From Pycnococcus provasolii (lineage: Eukaryota; Chlorophyta; Pseudoscourfieldiophyceae; Pseudoscourfieldiales; Pycnococcaceae): a stretch of DNA of 64,000 nucleotides. Of this stretch, positions 49,664 to 59,412 are shown piece after piece (positions within the stretch are counted from its first letter, which is position 1; each line of letters opens with the position of its first letter). The stretch lies in the NCBI GenBank assembly GCA_938743325.2, contig OW568880.1:248001-312000 (forward strand), read 5' to 3'. Below the pieces are notes generated by a model that saw only the letters and a list, made by a program, of their open reading frames with translations, made no database searches and had not been told where the DNA came from. Both the position numbers and the translations under genes were made by a program.

Positions 49664-50383
49664 ATGGCTGGCGGCTTCGACTGGAACGAAGTGAAGCAGT
49701 CCGCGCACCGCGAAGCGTACTTCGGAGCGTCACTGCACGCAGCCGTGGGCAGATACGCGGAGAGTCGAGATGCGACGTGGTGGAACAAGACGGACAAACC
49801 AGCCTCAGGCAACGCGAAAGGCAACGAAGACGAAGAGGCGAAGCGACTCGCCCGCGAGCGCCGAGCGCTCAAGCGCGCAGACGAACGTGCCATGAGAGAG
49901 GCGCTAGGACTGCCACCTTTGGACGACGATGACGACGACGACGACGAATTTGCCAATGCCACGAAGACAGGTCGAGGCACCGCGAAGGCACATGAGGTGT
50001 CTCAGATGCTCGAACGAGGACACGCAAGTGACGAGCGCTTGAATGGCGAACGAACGAGAGGGCTTGGTTTGTCGAGTCGTGTGCAGGGTTTTGCGACAAA
50101 ACATGGAGAGACGCTCGCGGCGGAGGGATGGAGTGACGGTGACGACGACGACGGCGGCGGCGGCGCAGGGAAGGAAAAGGTGGTAAACGACGGCGACCAG
50201 CACCGTCACCGTCACCGTCACCGTCACCGTAGGCACCACGACGACGACGGCGAAGGACGTCACCACCGACGCCACCGACATCACCGAAAGCACGGCGAGG
50301 ATGGCGGTGACGGGCACAGAAGACATCGCCACCACCGGAGTCGTTCGCGGTCACCGACTGGAAAGCAAAAGGAAGGCGTGTGA
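49664..50383 (+). CDS. MMTAG2: MMTAG2-like protein
   Basis: 239 residues. The N-terminus, FDWNEVKQSAHREAYFGASL, then AVGRYAESRDATWW, matches the conserved MMTAG2 (multiple myeloma tumour-associated 2) domain, which in animals begins FNWEDVK..REN. A helical acid/basic segment follows, then low-complexity D, H and R runs (HRHRHRHRH) ending RSRSRSPTG, an RS-type tail common in splicing-associated proteins. The family is nuclear and poorly understood. Head-to-head with DDX1, another RNA-associated gene. Confidence 0.82.
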   Translation: MAGGFDWNEVKQSAHREAYFGASLHAAVGRYAESRDATWWNKTDKPASGNAKGNEDEEAKRLARERRALKRADERAMREALGLPPLDDDDDDDDEFANATKTGRGTAKAHEVSQMLERGHASDERLNGERTRGLGLSSRVQGFATKHGETLAAEGWSDGDDDDGGGGAGKEKVVNDGDQHRHRHRHRHRRHHDDDGEGRHHRRHRHHRKHGEDGGDGHRRHRHHRSRSRSPTGKQKEGV

Positions 50384-50569
50384 AATGTACAGTAAAAGAT
50401 GAGCAATTACTTGTTTAGTGGTACTGTATGCCACTACTATAGGCGCCGTATGTAGCAGCAGGCCGCAGTAGTATGTAGTTGAGCAACAAAAAAGACGTTT
50501 CGTTTTAGAAAAAAAAAACACGCAGACACAAATGGAAAGGTATAGACTACCCGTACCACCTTGTAGAAT

Positions 50570-52078
50570 TTAGGAGGACTGGAGTGGATCCTCCACGATT
50601 GCAGCAAATGCCACCGAACGCGTCGGCTCGTGCTCAATCACCACGACGAAAGGATGGTCGAACTTGAGCCTAAAGATCCTGGGTCGAGCGAGCGAGCGCG
50701 TGCTGACCAGCGTCGCCGTCGCGGCGCTTGCTTCCGTGCCCTCCTCGGTGAATTCCATCGTCGCCTTCTGAAGGGTGCGATCGATGTGCGCAGCTGTGTC
50801 ATCCGTCATGCGCAGGAAGCCACCCCTGTTTGGCGTCATGGCTTCCCGCAGCATACCCGAAGCCTTCAGCGGCGCCGTCACATCCATGACGCCGCTCTCG
50901 AGCTTGAACTTCGGCAGGAATAATCCCACGGTGGATCCCCACTCGCGATACGCGGTCTTTGCGGATATGTGACACCAGCGCGTCGAATCCGGCTCGCACT
51001 TCGCCTCCGGGGATCCAGGCTGCGCAAAATTTCCACCCTCCATCGGACTGAAGACGTACTTCACCATCTCGTGCACGTCGAGGCCATCGTCGGGCAGCAG
51101 AAGGATCGCACGATATCCGTCATTCGCGTAAGGCAACGAGATTGCCGTGATCTTGCCAAGGTTAGGGATGTTCTCAACTATCACCTTCGCCTCGCCTACC
51201 TTCATGTGCATGTAAGGCACATCCGGCACAACCACACCGCCGCGCGTCGTGAAATTGCCAGTAGTCGTCAATTTGGGGTCAAACTGCACTTTCCAAGCCG
51301 CCTTGAAGTACACCGCGTTCAGGAGCACGGAAAGCAGCAACGGGTCTTTGACCGTGTCATCATCGAGCAGTTCGGTGATGAGCCCGTTGGTTTTGCTGGA
51401 AACCCAGCTGTTGATTTCAGTCGCATCCTCCGGCATCTGTCGCGCCTCCGCTTCAAGCGCACTCAGGGCGGCTTCGGTATACGTCGGAAGAACTTCGGGA
51501 CGTGACCAGACGGAGTTGGCGAGGAGCAGTGGCGAGCCTTCCGTCATGAGTGCGGAGTGCAAAGCTCCAATCCCCCTTTGCTCGTCACTTTCCGGGACGT
51601 TCACGCCGGTGACAACCGCGAGTTCCTCATGAGACGGGGAATCAAGTGTCGCGCCAAGCTGTGCGAGGCTCAGGCTTTGGTGCATGCCGAGAGGCGAGAT
51701 GACCGTGTTGACGGCTGGTGCGTCCATGCCCGCCTGCATGCGTGCCTCACTCGCTGCCGTCAGCACCTTTGCCGCGAGGGTGACTGTCGCGTCACCCGCG
51801 ACGCGAAGGACCGCCTCGTTGTCGTATGGCTCAGTCTTGACTGCACTTTCCATCGCGTTTCCCATTTCTTCAATCTCCTCGTACGCCCCGGATGGCGAGT
51901 TGTCTTCCACCCCGAGGTTGTTGTTGTTGTTGTTGCCGTTGATATCTTCGACCACCTCCAGCTGGTCGGTAGAGAACGGCGTCGAGAATGCTGCAGTGTC
52001 GGCGACTGCGTGTACTTGTTTGTGTGTATTTATTCCCGCCAGAGTGGTAGCAGCGAGCAGGAGGAGCAGCTTCGACAT
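50570..52078 (-). CDS. Secreted serpin, predicted trypsin-type inhibitor
   Basis: 502 residues with a signal peptide (KLLLLLAATTLAGINT). The serpin fold is clear: NTVISPLGMHQSLSLAQLGA near the start, LLSVLLNAVYFKAAWK mid-protein, and FDHPFVVVIEHEPTRSVAF near the C-terminus. The hinge of the reactive loop reads EEGTEASAATA, the small-residue type needed for inhibition. Counting from the hinge places P1-P1' at Arg461-Ser462, so a trypsin-like serine protease target is predicted. A poly-Asn/acidic insert lies near residues 45-60. Serpins in algae are known, but targets are unknown. It is divergent with FBXO3/SKIP16. Confidence 0.93.
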   Translation of the reverse strand: MSKLLLLLAATTLAGINTHKQVHAVADTAAFSTPFSTDQLEVVEDINGNNNNNNLGVEDNSPSGAYEEIEEMGNAMESAVKTEPYDNEAVLRVAGDATVTLAAKVLTAASEARMQAGMDAPAVNTVISPLGMHQSLSLAQLGATLDSPSHEELAVVTGVNVPESDEQRGIGALHSALMTEGSPLLLANSVWSRPEVLPTYTEAALSALEAEARQMPEDATEINSWVSSKTNGLITELLDDDTVKDPLLLSVLLNAVYFKAAWKVQFDPKLTTTGNFTTRGGVVVPDVPYMHMKVGEAKVIVENIPNLGKITAISLPYANDGYRAILLLPDDGLDVHEMVKYVFSPMEGGNFAQPGSPEAKCEPDSTRWCHISAKTAYREWGSTVGLFLPKFKLESGVMDVTAPLKASGMLREAMTPNRGGFLRMTDDTAAHIDRTLQKATMEFTEEGTEASAATATLVSTRSLARPRIFRLKFDHPFVVVIEHEPTRSVAFAAIVEDPLQSS

Positions 52079-52332
52079 GGTGAGAATGAGACGGAGGAGG
52101 GAGGAGGGAGGAGTGTGTGTGAAAGGGGGGACGTTGTGAAGAGGAAGGTTTTTCCGAACCCGGGGGACGGGGAAGGGCGAGGGAAGCCGGCTCGGAGCAC
52201 CTGCTCGGAGCCCTCGAGCCGGGACCCCCCCTCAAGAAAGTGGGGCCGGAATCTGCCCGCATGCCGGAGATTCGGAGGGAGGGAATTAGGGAAGCTATTC
52301 TCAGGACATGCATGACATCACGTGAGTAGGCA

Positions 52333-52353
52333 TAACCCTAACCCTAACCCTAA
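52333..52353. promoter_or_regulatory. CCCTAA array in a divergent promoter
   Basis: Three copies of CCCTAA between the serpin and FBXO3-like genes, 255 bp and 170 bp from their ATGs. The rest of the 444-bp interval is G-rich and without a gene. Confidence 0.55.
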
Positions 52354-52522
52354 TTCCGTCAAACAAGTGACCGAACCCCCAACCGGAGAGGCGGAGACGG
52401 ATTCATCACATCACGGTGACATCACAAACGAGAAGGTGAGCGAACGCGAAACGGGAACACGTAAGGTAGCTGACACTCTGACGACTCCTCTCTTTCGCCT
52501 CACACTTCCCTCAAAGGCATAC

Positions 52523-54144
52523 ATGGCGGAGGAGGACGACGCCGCCGCCGCAGACGCGCTCTCGGCGTCGGACCTCCACTTCGTGTTCGCGTGCGGCCTA
52601 TCGGCGTCGGACCTGGCGACGTGCGCGCTCGTCTCGAAGTTTTGGCGGTAAGTATATACCGAAGTCACCCACGGCGGATCAACAACAAGCACTAACAACC
52701 TAAAAACAAAAACAGCCACGCCGTCCAGTCCGCACCGTGCTGGCGCTCCATTTTATCCAGCGACTACGGAATCGTGGGTGCCCCACACGGCCCGCCGTCG
52801 ACCGAGACGGAGGGCGACGTGCCATTAGCTCCTTGCACGGCATACGGCCTGTGGGCGCGATCGGACTATGGCAAGTTCGGCGCGACGTGGATGCGTGCCG
52901 GCAGAGCTTGGAAGGCGGTGGAGGCGTTCCTCGACGCGCAGGAAGGAAACGACGTTGCAAGGAGCATGCGTGAGAGCCTGTGCGCGGGAGCGACGGAGGA
53001 GCACATCGACACCGTGGAGGCTCAAATCATGACATTGCTGGGACTTGACGCGTCGACGAAACTGCCCGTCGCGTACCGCGCCATTCTGCGCCATCACGAC
53101 GGACAGGACCTTCTTTTTGACCGCGAACGAGGTCGGACGGAGGCGAGTATTCGCACTGCGTTCCACGGCCTGTTTGGCGGATACATCGTGTATGACCACT
53201 GCGTGAACGTGCGTCTATACTCGATACAACAAGCGCTGGACACCACGACCTGGCTTCGCAACCAAGGATCGCCGGTATCTCTCCACGACACCCACATCGT
53301 CATCGCCGCGAGCTTTAACTTCTCGAAGTGCTTCACAATGGACGTGTATACGGGCAACATCTATTGTGCGACGGTCATGGGCAACGATCCTGACGACTCC
53401 GTGCCCGCGTGCCCCGTGTCTGAAAAGGATGGCGAGCACGACGCAGTGCTGCGCTGGTTCGAGCACTACGCTCGCCTCGTCGACGCCGACGTGTACGACT
53501 TCGAGGAGCTGCAAGCTGGCGAAGACGTGACGAAGGGACTTAGCCTATTTCCCGTGCGTGAGTCGCCTTTCGGTACAGACCTTCCTGCGTGGAGCGCGCC
53601 GTGGCGTCGCGTTGATGCGTCCGTTGCCCCGACACCACGTCCCGTCGCACCAACGGATGGTAGCATTCCGCTGCTGGGACCGTCGATAGCAATCACGCAG
53701 GGCGTTCGCGTCGCTTGTGCCGCAGTCATGCTTGCAGAGCACGGCATTCGCCGAAACGGCGATCGAGTGGTGTGCGGTTTCGCGTACAGCGTGCGATACG
53801 ACATGCCAAGCATGCACGAGCTGCGCACGCTCGGATGTGCGCCCGGCTCGGCGGCGGATGCGCAGTTGGATTCGAGGCATTGGCTGTTTACCGATGGCGC
53901 TGGGAAGGTGAACGAGGTTCGCGGCAAGGCTGTGATTGGCCTTCACCCTCATCTCCAGCAGGCAGCGGATGGCGCGGCTCGCAATCCATTTGTCTACCAG
54001 AGTCAGACTGGGCCCACGGTGGTTACGACGCACATGCGCGGCGGGTTTGACTTCGTGCCCGGCACGCTGCAGCGCCCGATGGGGCCGACGTTCTACGCGC
54101 GGTGCAACGAGCTCGTTCTCGACGTCCCGCGGTACGTCCGCTGA
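52523..54144 (+). CDS. FBXO3: F-box, SUKH and ApaG protein (FBXO3/SKIP16 type)
   Basis: Two exons, 52523-52647 and 52716-54144, joined across a 68-bp GT-AG intron; 517 residues. The F-box (about 12-60) spans the splice: LHFVFACGLSASDLATC, then KFWRHAVQSAPCWRSI. A SUKH/SMI1-KNR4 domain follows (about 110-250), and a C-terminal ApaG domain (about 310-455 of exon 2 numbering; GFAYSVRYDMP, RGGFDFVPGTLQRPMGPTFY). This three-domain order is that of animal FBXO3 and plant SKIP16, substrate receptors of SCF ubiquitin ligases. The ApaG domain is thought to bind substrate. Divergent with the serpin. Confidence 0.92.
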
Positions 54145-54322
54145 GTTCCCAACGTTAGTCTTTAAAAATGGTGACGTGATTGTGCTTTAGTCCTGTCCAT
54201 ACTGTTGATTAATAGGGTAGTTGGTATGTCACTACAGGGCTCACGACCAAGCCGTTGCGCACATGCTCTGAATAAATAAGATGAAGAAATCAATCAATTG
54301 TGTTTAATAAAGTATAAAGTTC

Positions 54323-54812
54323 TCACACGAATAGCTCGAGGAGATTATTCGAGTAGAGCACGTTCGGCTTGATGTTTTGTCCACACCAAACCGCGCGCCA
54401 CGTAACCACCGCAGCCGCAGGTGGCTCGGGCGTGGTGTCCGTCGCCGACGCTTTCTTTAGCCACTCCGGCGAGTCGTCGCTATCATCGTGGAATTTAATC
54501 TGAGGCTCGTTCGGAAACGACTTGCCGAGCGCCAGCGCGACGGACGATACGCAGCCGTGCTTCGCATCGGAGAAGCCGTTGTGGTTGTTTCCCGTCTTGC
54601 ACGAGCCTGGATCCACGCAAAATACCTTGATCGAGCGGCGCGACAGAGGGGTGTAAGTGGTCTACCTTGGGCTTGGGTTGTTCGCACGGATGAGCAGACG
54701 GAAACGCTTGTGCAAATAATGTGCACACTCACCAATCACCATCGCCCACCGGTTTGACTGGCTGGTTCACTGCCTGGCGCGTCTGGCGGAGCGCCCAAAC
54801 GGAGGTTGCCAT
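54323..54812 (-). CDS. Unrecognised small protein, two exons
   Basis: The 3' exon (54323-54661) encodes about 112 residues with sensible composition: RRSIKVFCVDPGSCKTGNN, then SSVALALGKSFPNEPQ, ending NLLELFV. A 5' exon from the ATG at 54812 (MATSVWALRQTRQAV) joined by a donor at 54749 (GTGGGC) and acceptor at 54662 gives 133 residues and an 88-bp intron. The stronger-looking donor GTGAGT, 16 bases further in, does not keep the frame, so the first exon is less certain. No family recognised; two cysteines near the join and the S/D-rich middle are the only features. Confidence 0.5.
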
Positions 54813-55465
54813 GGTGCTTTGGGTGGACGCGTCGCAGCATTTTTAGAGGCCCTGCAAGGGCGGTCGCGAGGCATGCATAATGTGAGACTGCAAGTTCGCG
54901 GCCGGAGTTGCATCACGCTCAGAAGGTGGTCAAGAATACCTTTATGCACAACTTCAAGCTCAAGTGGGCTCAAGCATTGTGCCATTTTGTCGCAACCAAC
55001 CAGGTCAACCAACCTACCAACCTGTCGCAACCTTCCATGTCTCATCGAGCATCATGCGAGCATGGTCAGATGCTGGTGGCCAGTCGAGTCCCGAGTGGCA
55101 CCTTGAGTTCCATCTTTCCATGCCATTGCCATCATGCCATTGCCATTGCCATGCTGTCACGGTGTCCCCTGTCCCTCCCCGGCCACTGCCCACTTGACGC
55201 ATGCTTGCCAACTCGGCATGCCTCGCCTGCAAAAAAGCATGCAAATCTGCCAATCACCCGAACAAAAGGCAAGCCCGGGAATATCTTGGGCCTTGATTTG
55301 CTTTTTATCCTGTCGGGTCTGAGTCACCAGCTTTCGGACGTTTCGGGCGTACGAAACGGTTGGGGGCATCATATCGCATATCTTTCCCCTCCCCACCAAA
55401 GCACGTATAAGTCTCTTTCTTCACCACCCCGTCCCGTCCGTCATTCAATACTCTGAACGGCAAAC
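54813..55465. other. Intergenic, 5' region of the transhydrogenase gene
   Basis: About 650 bp. Contains short CCATTGCCAT repeats near 55120-55155 and AACCAACC runs near 55000-55030. No coding frame, telobox or RNA gene is supported. Confidence 0.55.
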
Positions 55466-58400
55466 ATGAAGACTACGGCAACTACCATGCACGCAGTGCG
55501 TGGCGGGGCGGTGCGCTCGTGCCTGCTCCCACGCGCGAAAGCGGTCGTCACGCGGCGAAGGTACCACGCTGCCACGCAGCACTACTCGCCTATCGCTGCT
55601 TGGCCGAAGAGGGCCACGTCAGCTCTCCCTCGGCTCAAGGGAATGAAGAAGAAGATGCACGCAACCACCGAGGACGTTTCGTGGGCGAGGGCAGCACCCG
55701 AGGGGGAGGACGAGGAAGACGAAGGAGGCCGTGGCTCGCCGTACAACAAAATCACAGTCGGCATTCCCACGGAGACGTTCGACCTCGAGAAGCGTGTTTG
55801 TGCCACCCCTGACACGGTGGCCAAGCTCAAGAGTGCCGGATTTAACGTCGTCGTTCAGAAGGGTGCGGGCGTTGGCTCTGACTTCTCCGACGAAGCGTAC
55901 GAGTCCGCGGGTGCGGAAATGGCCAGCAGCGCCGCGGATGCGTGGAAGTGTGATGTCGTGCTTCATGTGCGCGCACCCACGACCGCGGAGGCAGGCAAGA
56001 TGAAGGAGGGCGCGACGCTCATCTCGCCACTGCAGCCTGCGCAGAATGAAGCTCTCCTCGAGAAGCTCAAAAGCCAGAAGGTGAATGCGCTTGGACTCGA
56101 CTGCATTCCGCGCATGCTCTCGCGTGCCCAGGCGTTCGACACGCTGTCATCGACCGCGAACATCACGGGATACCGTGCCGTCATTGAGGCGGCGAACGAG
56201 CTCCCTCGCTTCCTCGCGGGTTCGTTCACCATGGCTGGGAACGTGCCTCCCGCAAAGGTTCTCGTCGTCGGCGCGGGTGTCGCCGGCCTTGCCGCGATTC
56301 AAACCGCGAAGAACCTCGGCGCGGTTGTGCGTGCGTTCGACGTGCGCCCCGCGGCACGTGAACAGGTGGAGAGCATGGGAGGCGAGTACCTCACGGTGGA
56401 TATCGAGGAGGATGGCTCGGGTGCCGGAGGCTATGCGAAGGAGATGAGCCAGGAGTTCATCGACGCGTAAGTCTACCTCTAACCAGTCATGGTACATAGA
56501 AACAACAACTAACCTCAACCTAACACACAAACTAAAACAGGGAGATGGCGCTCTTCAAGGCGCAGGCTGCTGAGTGCGACATCATCATCACCACCGCGCT
56601 GATTCCCGGACGGGCGGCGCCGAAGCTAATCCTGCAGGAGGCTGTGGATGTAATGAAGCCGGGATCCGTCACGGTGGACCTCGCCGCGGAGGCGGGTGGC
56701 AACATCGCCACAACCGTGCGAGACAAGAAGATTGTCACGCCGAACGGCGTGACATGCATCGGATACTCGGACCTTCCATCGCGCTGCGCGGGAATGTCGA
56801 GCACGCTCTTCGCGAACAACGTCACCAACTTCCTCCTCAGCATGGGCGACCCGAAGGAGAAGCGCTTCTACATCGACCACAAGGACGAGGCTGTGCGCGG
56901 CGCGCTCGTTCTCGAAAAGGGCGAGATGATGTGGCCGCCACCTGAGCCGGTGAAGCCGCCACCGCCGCCACCCACGGAAAAGGAGAACCTTGTGTCGAAG
57001 GATGCGTTGGAGCAGGAGGAGGAGGAGGAGGAAGCGGAGCCTCCCGTTTGGCTGCCCGCCGCGAAGGGTGCTCTCATGCTCGCCGCGGCGTACGCCGCCA
57101 CGCTCGCGCTGGGCAGCGGTGCGGGCGTTGGCGCCGGACTCATCTCGACATTCGCGCTCAGCTGCGTGATTGGATACTTTGTCGTCTCCGGCGTGTCACC
57201 CGCACTGCACAGCCCGCTCATGTCCGTGACGAACGCCATCAGCGGAACGACCGCGCTTGGAGGGCTTGCGCTGCTCAGCCAGGGATGGTACCAGATGGGC
57301 GTCGTCGCGTATGCCGCAGCCGCATCCGTGGCCCTGTCCGCCATCAACATCGCCGGTGGCTTCCTGATGACTGGACGCATGCTGGACATGTTCCGTCGTC
57401 CCGACGATCCGCCGAGCTACGAGTGGATGTACAGCCTCCCCACGCTCGGGGCAATTGCCGTGTACGCGTGGTTGACTGTCAACGGAGCCGCCACCGCGGG
57501 CATGCACGCCATGGTCGGACTCACGAGCGCGTGCCTCTGCATCGGCGCGATCTGGGGTTTGTCGAGCCAGGAGACGGCGCGCCTTGGCAATGCGCTCGGC
57601 TCGTCAGGAGTCGCGCTCGGTGTGGCGGCGACGATGGCGCCGATGGTGCCCACGATGTCCGCCATTGCACTGCGCGACTGCGCCGCGGTACTTGCCGGCG
57701 GAGGCGCCGTCGGCCTTATCATCGCCGCGCGCGTCGCCATAACAGACCTGCCCCAGCTGGTGGCTGCATTCCACTCGCTCGTTGGCCTCGCCGCGGCGGT
57801 GACGAGCATCGCATCATTCGCCGCGCATCCCGCCGCGGCGTCGGATCTTGGGCACAAGGTGGCAATCTGGGCGGGAACGTTTATCGGATCGCTCACCTTC
57901 ACGGGCTCGATTGTCGCCTTTGGCAAGCTGTCGGGCTTCGTTCCGTCCAAGTCCGTGGCTCTTCCCATGAAGAATCTCGTCAACCTCGCCTGCGTGGTGG
58001 GAAGCGTGTACTTCATGTGGGAGCTTGCGGCGCCCGCAGTCGCCACGAACGCGGCGCTGAATGCGCTCGCATGGACGTTCGGGCTCGCGGCGTTCCTCGG
58101 AGCGCACATGACAACGGCGATCGGATCCGCTGACACGCCCGTCGTCATCACCGTGCTCAACAGCTACTCAGGATGGGCACTGTGCGCCGAGGGATTCGTT
58201 CTCGCGAGTAGCCTGCTGACGACAATCGGCGCGCTCATCGGCGCATCTGGCCTCATTCTCAGCCTGCACATGTGCCATGCGATGAATCGAGGCCTCGTCA
58301 ACGTGCTCCTTGGCATCAAGGGAACGCTCTCGAAGGCAAAGAAGTCGTCCGGAGCGGTGGAGCTGTGCGACGTCGAGCGTGGCGAGTGCGTGACGTGCGA

Positions 58401-58938
58401 CGTGCCCGAGGCGACACAGGCGCTCGCGGATGCCAAGAAGGTTCTGATCGTGCCAGGCTACGGCCTGGCGGTGGCGAAGGCGCAGGGCGCTCTCGCGGAC
58501 CTCATTCGCATGCTGCAGTCGAACAACTGCGAGGTGATGGTTGGCATCCACCCCGTTGCGGGCAGAATGCCCGGACAGCTGAACGTGCTCCTGGCGGAGG
58601 CGGGTATTCCGTACGACATCGTGCTCGAGATGGAGCAGATCAACGATAAGATGAGCGGCTTTGACGCAACGCTCGTCGTGGGAGCGAACGACACCGTCAA
58701 CCCCGACGCGGTTGAGAATCCCGACTCGGAGTTGGCGGGCATGCCCGTCATTCAGGTGTGGGAATCTGGCAAGGTGATCGTGCTCAAGAGAAGCCTTGCG
58801 GGTGGATACGCCGACGTGGAAAATCCTCTCTTCTACCGCGATAACACGAACATGCTTTTGGGCGATGCGAAGTGCACGCTCGATGATCTCAAGGCTGAGA
58901 TGATGACCGTGCTCGGCCCGAGGTGCTTGGAGGCATGA
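55466..58938 (+). CDS. NNT: Proton-translocating NAD(P)+ transhydrogenase, fused alpha-beta
   Basis: Two exons, 55466-56466 and 56541-58938, with a 74-bp intron; 1132 residues. After a basic leader of about 70 residues, domain I binds NAD(H) (KITVGIPTETFDLEKRV, VLVVGAGVAGLAAIQTAKNLGA, YSDLPSRCAGMSSTLFANN). A long proline linker leads to the membrane domain II (about 480-900; AISGTTALGGL, IGSADTPVVITVLNSYSGWA). Domain III binds NADP(H) (IVPGYGLAVAKAQ, GANDTVNPDAVENPDS). The enzyme uses the proton gradient to reduce NADP+ with NADH. Mitochondrial or plastid inner membrane is implied by the leader; the two cannot be told apart here. Confidence 0.95.
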
Positions 58939-59412
58939 ATCGACTACTGCAGTACCAACTGGACGAACATGCATGCGTCGTGCCCTTGGAATCAACAACC
59001 AAACCACCGACAGCGAGATGACTGGAACTAAAATGCAAAACAAAACAAACAACATCGTCAACAAGTGGGTAAAACGGATAATAGAAGTAATATCTAAGAT
59101 CACTCAATTCAGTAGTCCTTGGAACGTGAGTCACTTTTGGTCCAGCGGTTGTTGTGTCCATAGACTACACACACACACTATTCAGCGGCGCCACTCTGCG
59201 TCGCGTTTTTGTACACGGCGCTTGTGTGTGATGTGAGCGCTCCGCTGCTTGCGGTTGTGATTTTCTAAATCAGGTTTCTAAATCCCCGATTTTTCAAACC
59301 CCTAACCCCTCCCAGCCCCTGCCCTCCTTCTCCCTCCCCCTCCGTCCCCGACCCGACTTTCCGGAAGATCACGCCTGGCGCCGCACTACAGTAAGTTAGT
59401 CTATCCACAAAG
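58939..59412. other. Intergenic, NNT 3' end and HISN4 5' region
   Basis: About 470 bp, with an ACAC run (59167-59177) and two CCCCTAACCCC-like degenerate teloboxes at 59301-59312, about 100 bp upstream of HISN4. No gene is supported. Confidence 0.55.

Noticed and set aside
47041-49980. A longer DDX1 start upstream of 49521
   Set aside because: The added residues are S/A/R low complexity with no DDX1 similarity, and they would overlap the MMTAG2 start.
54733-54812. Use of the GTGAGT donor for the small gene at 54.3-54.8 kb
   Set aside because: Although it is the stronger donor, every acceptor tried puts the 3' exon out of frame or meets a stop; GTGGGC at 54749 keeps the frame.
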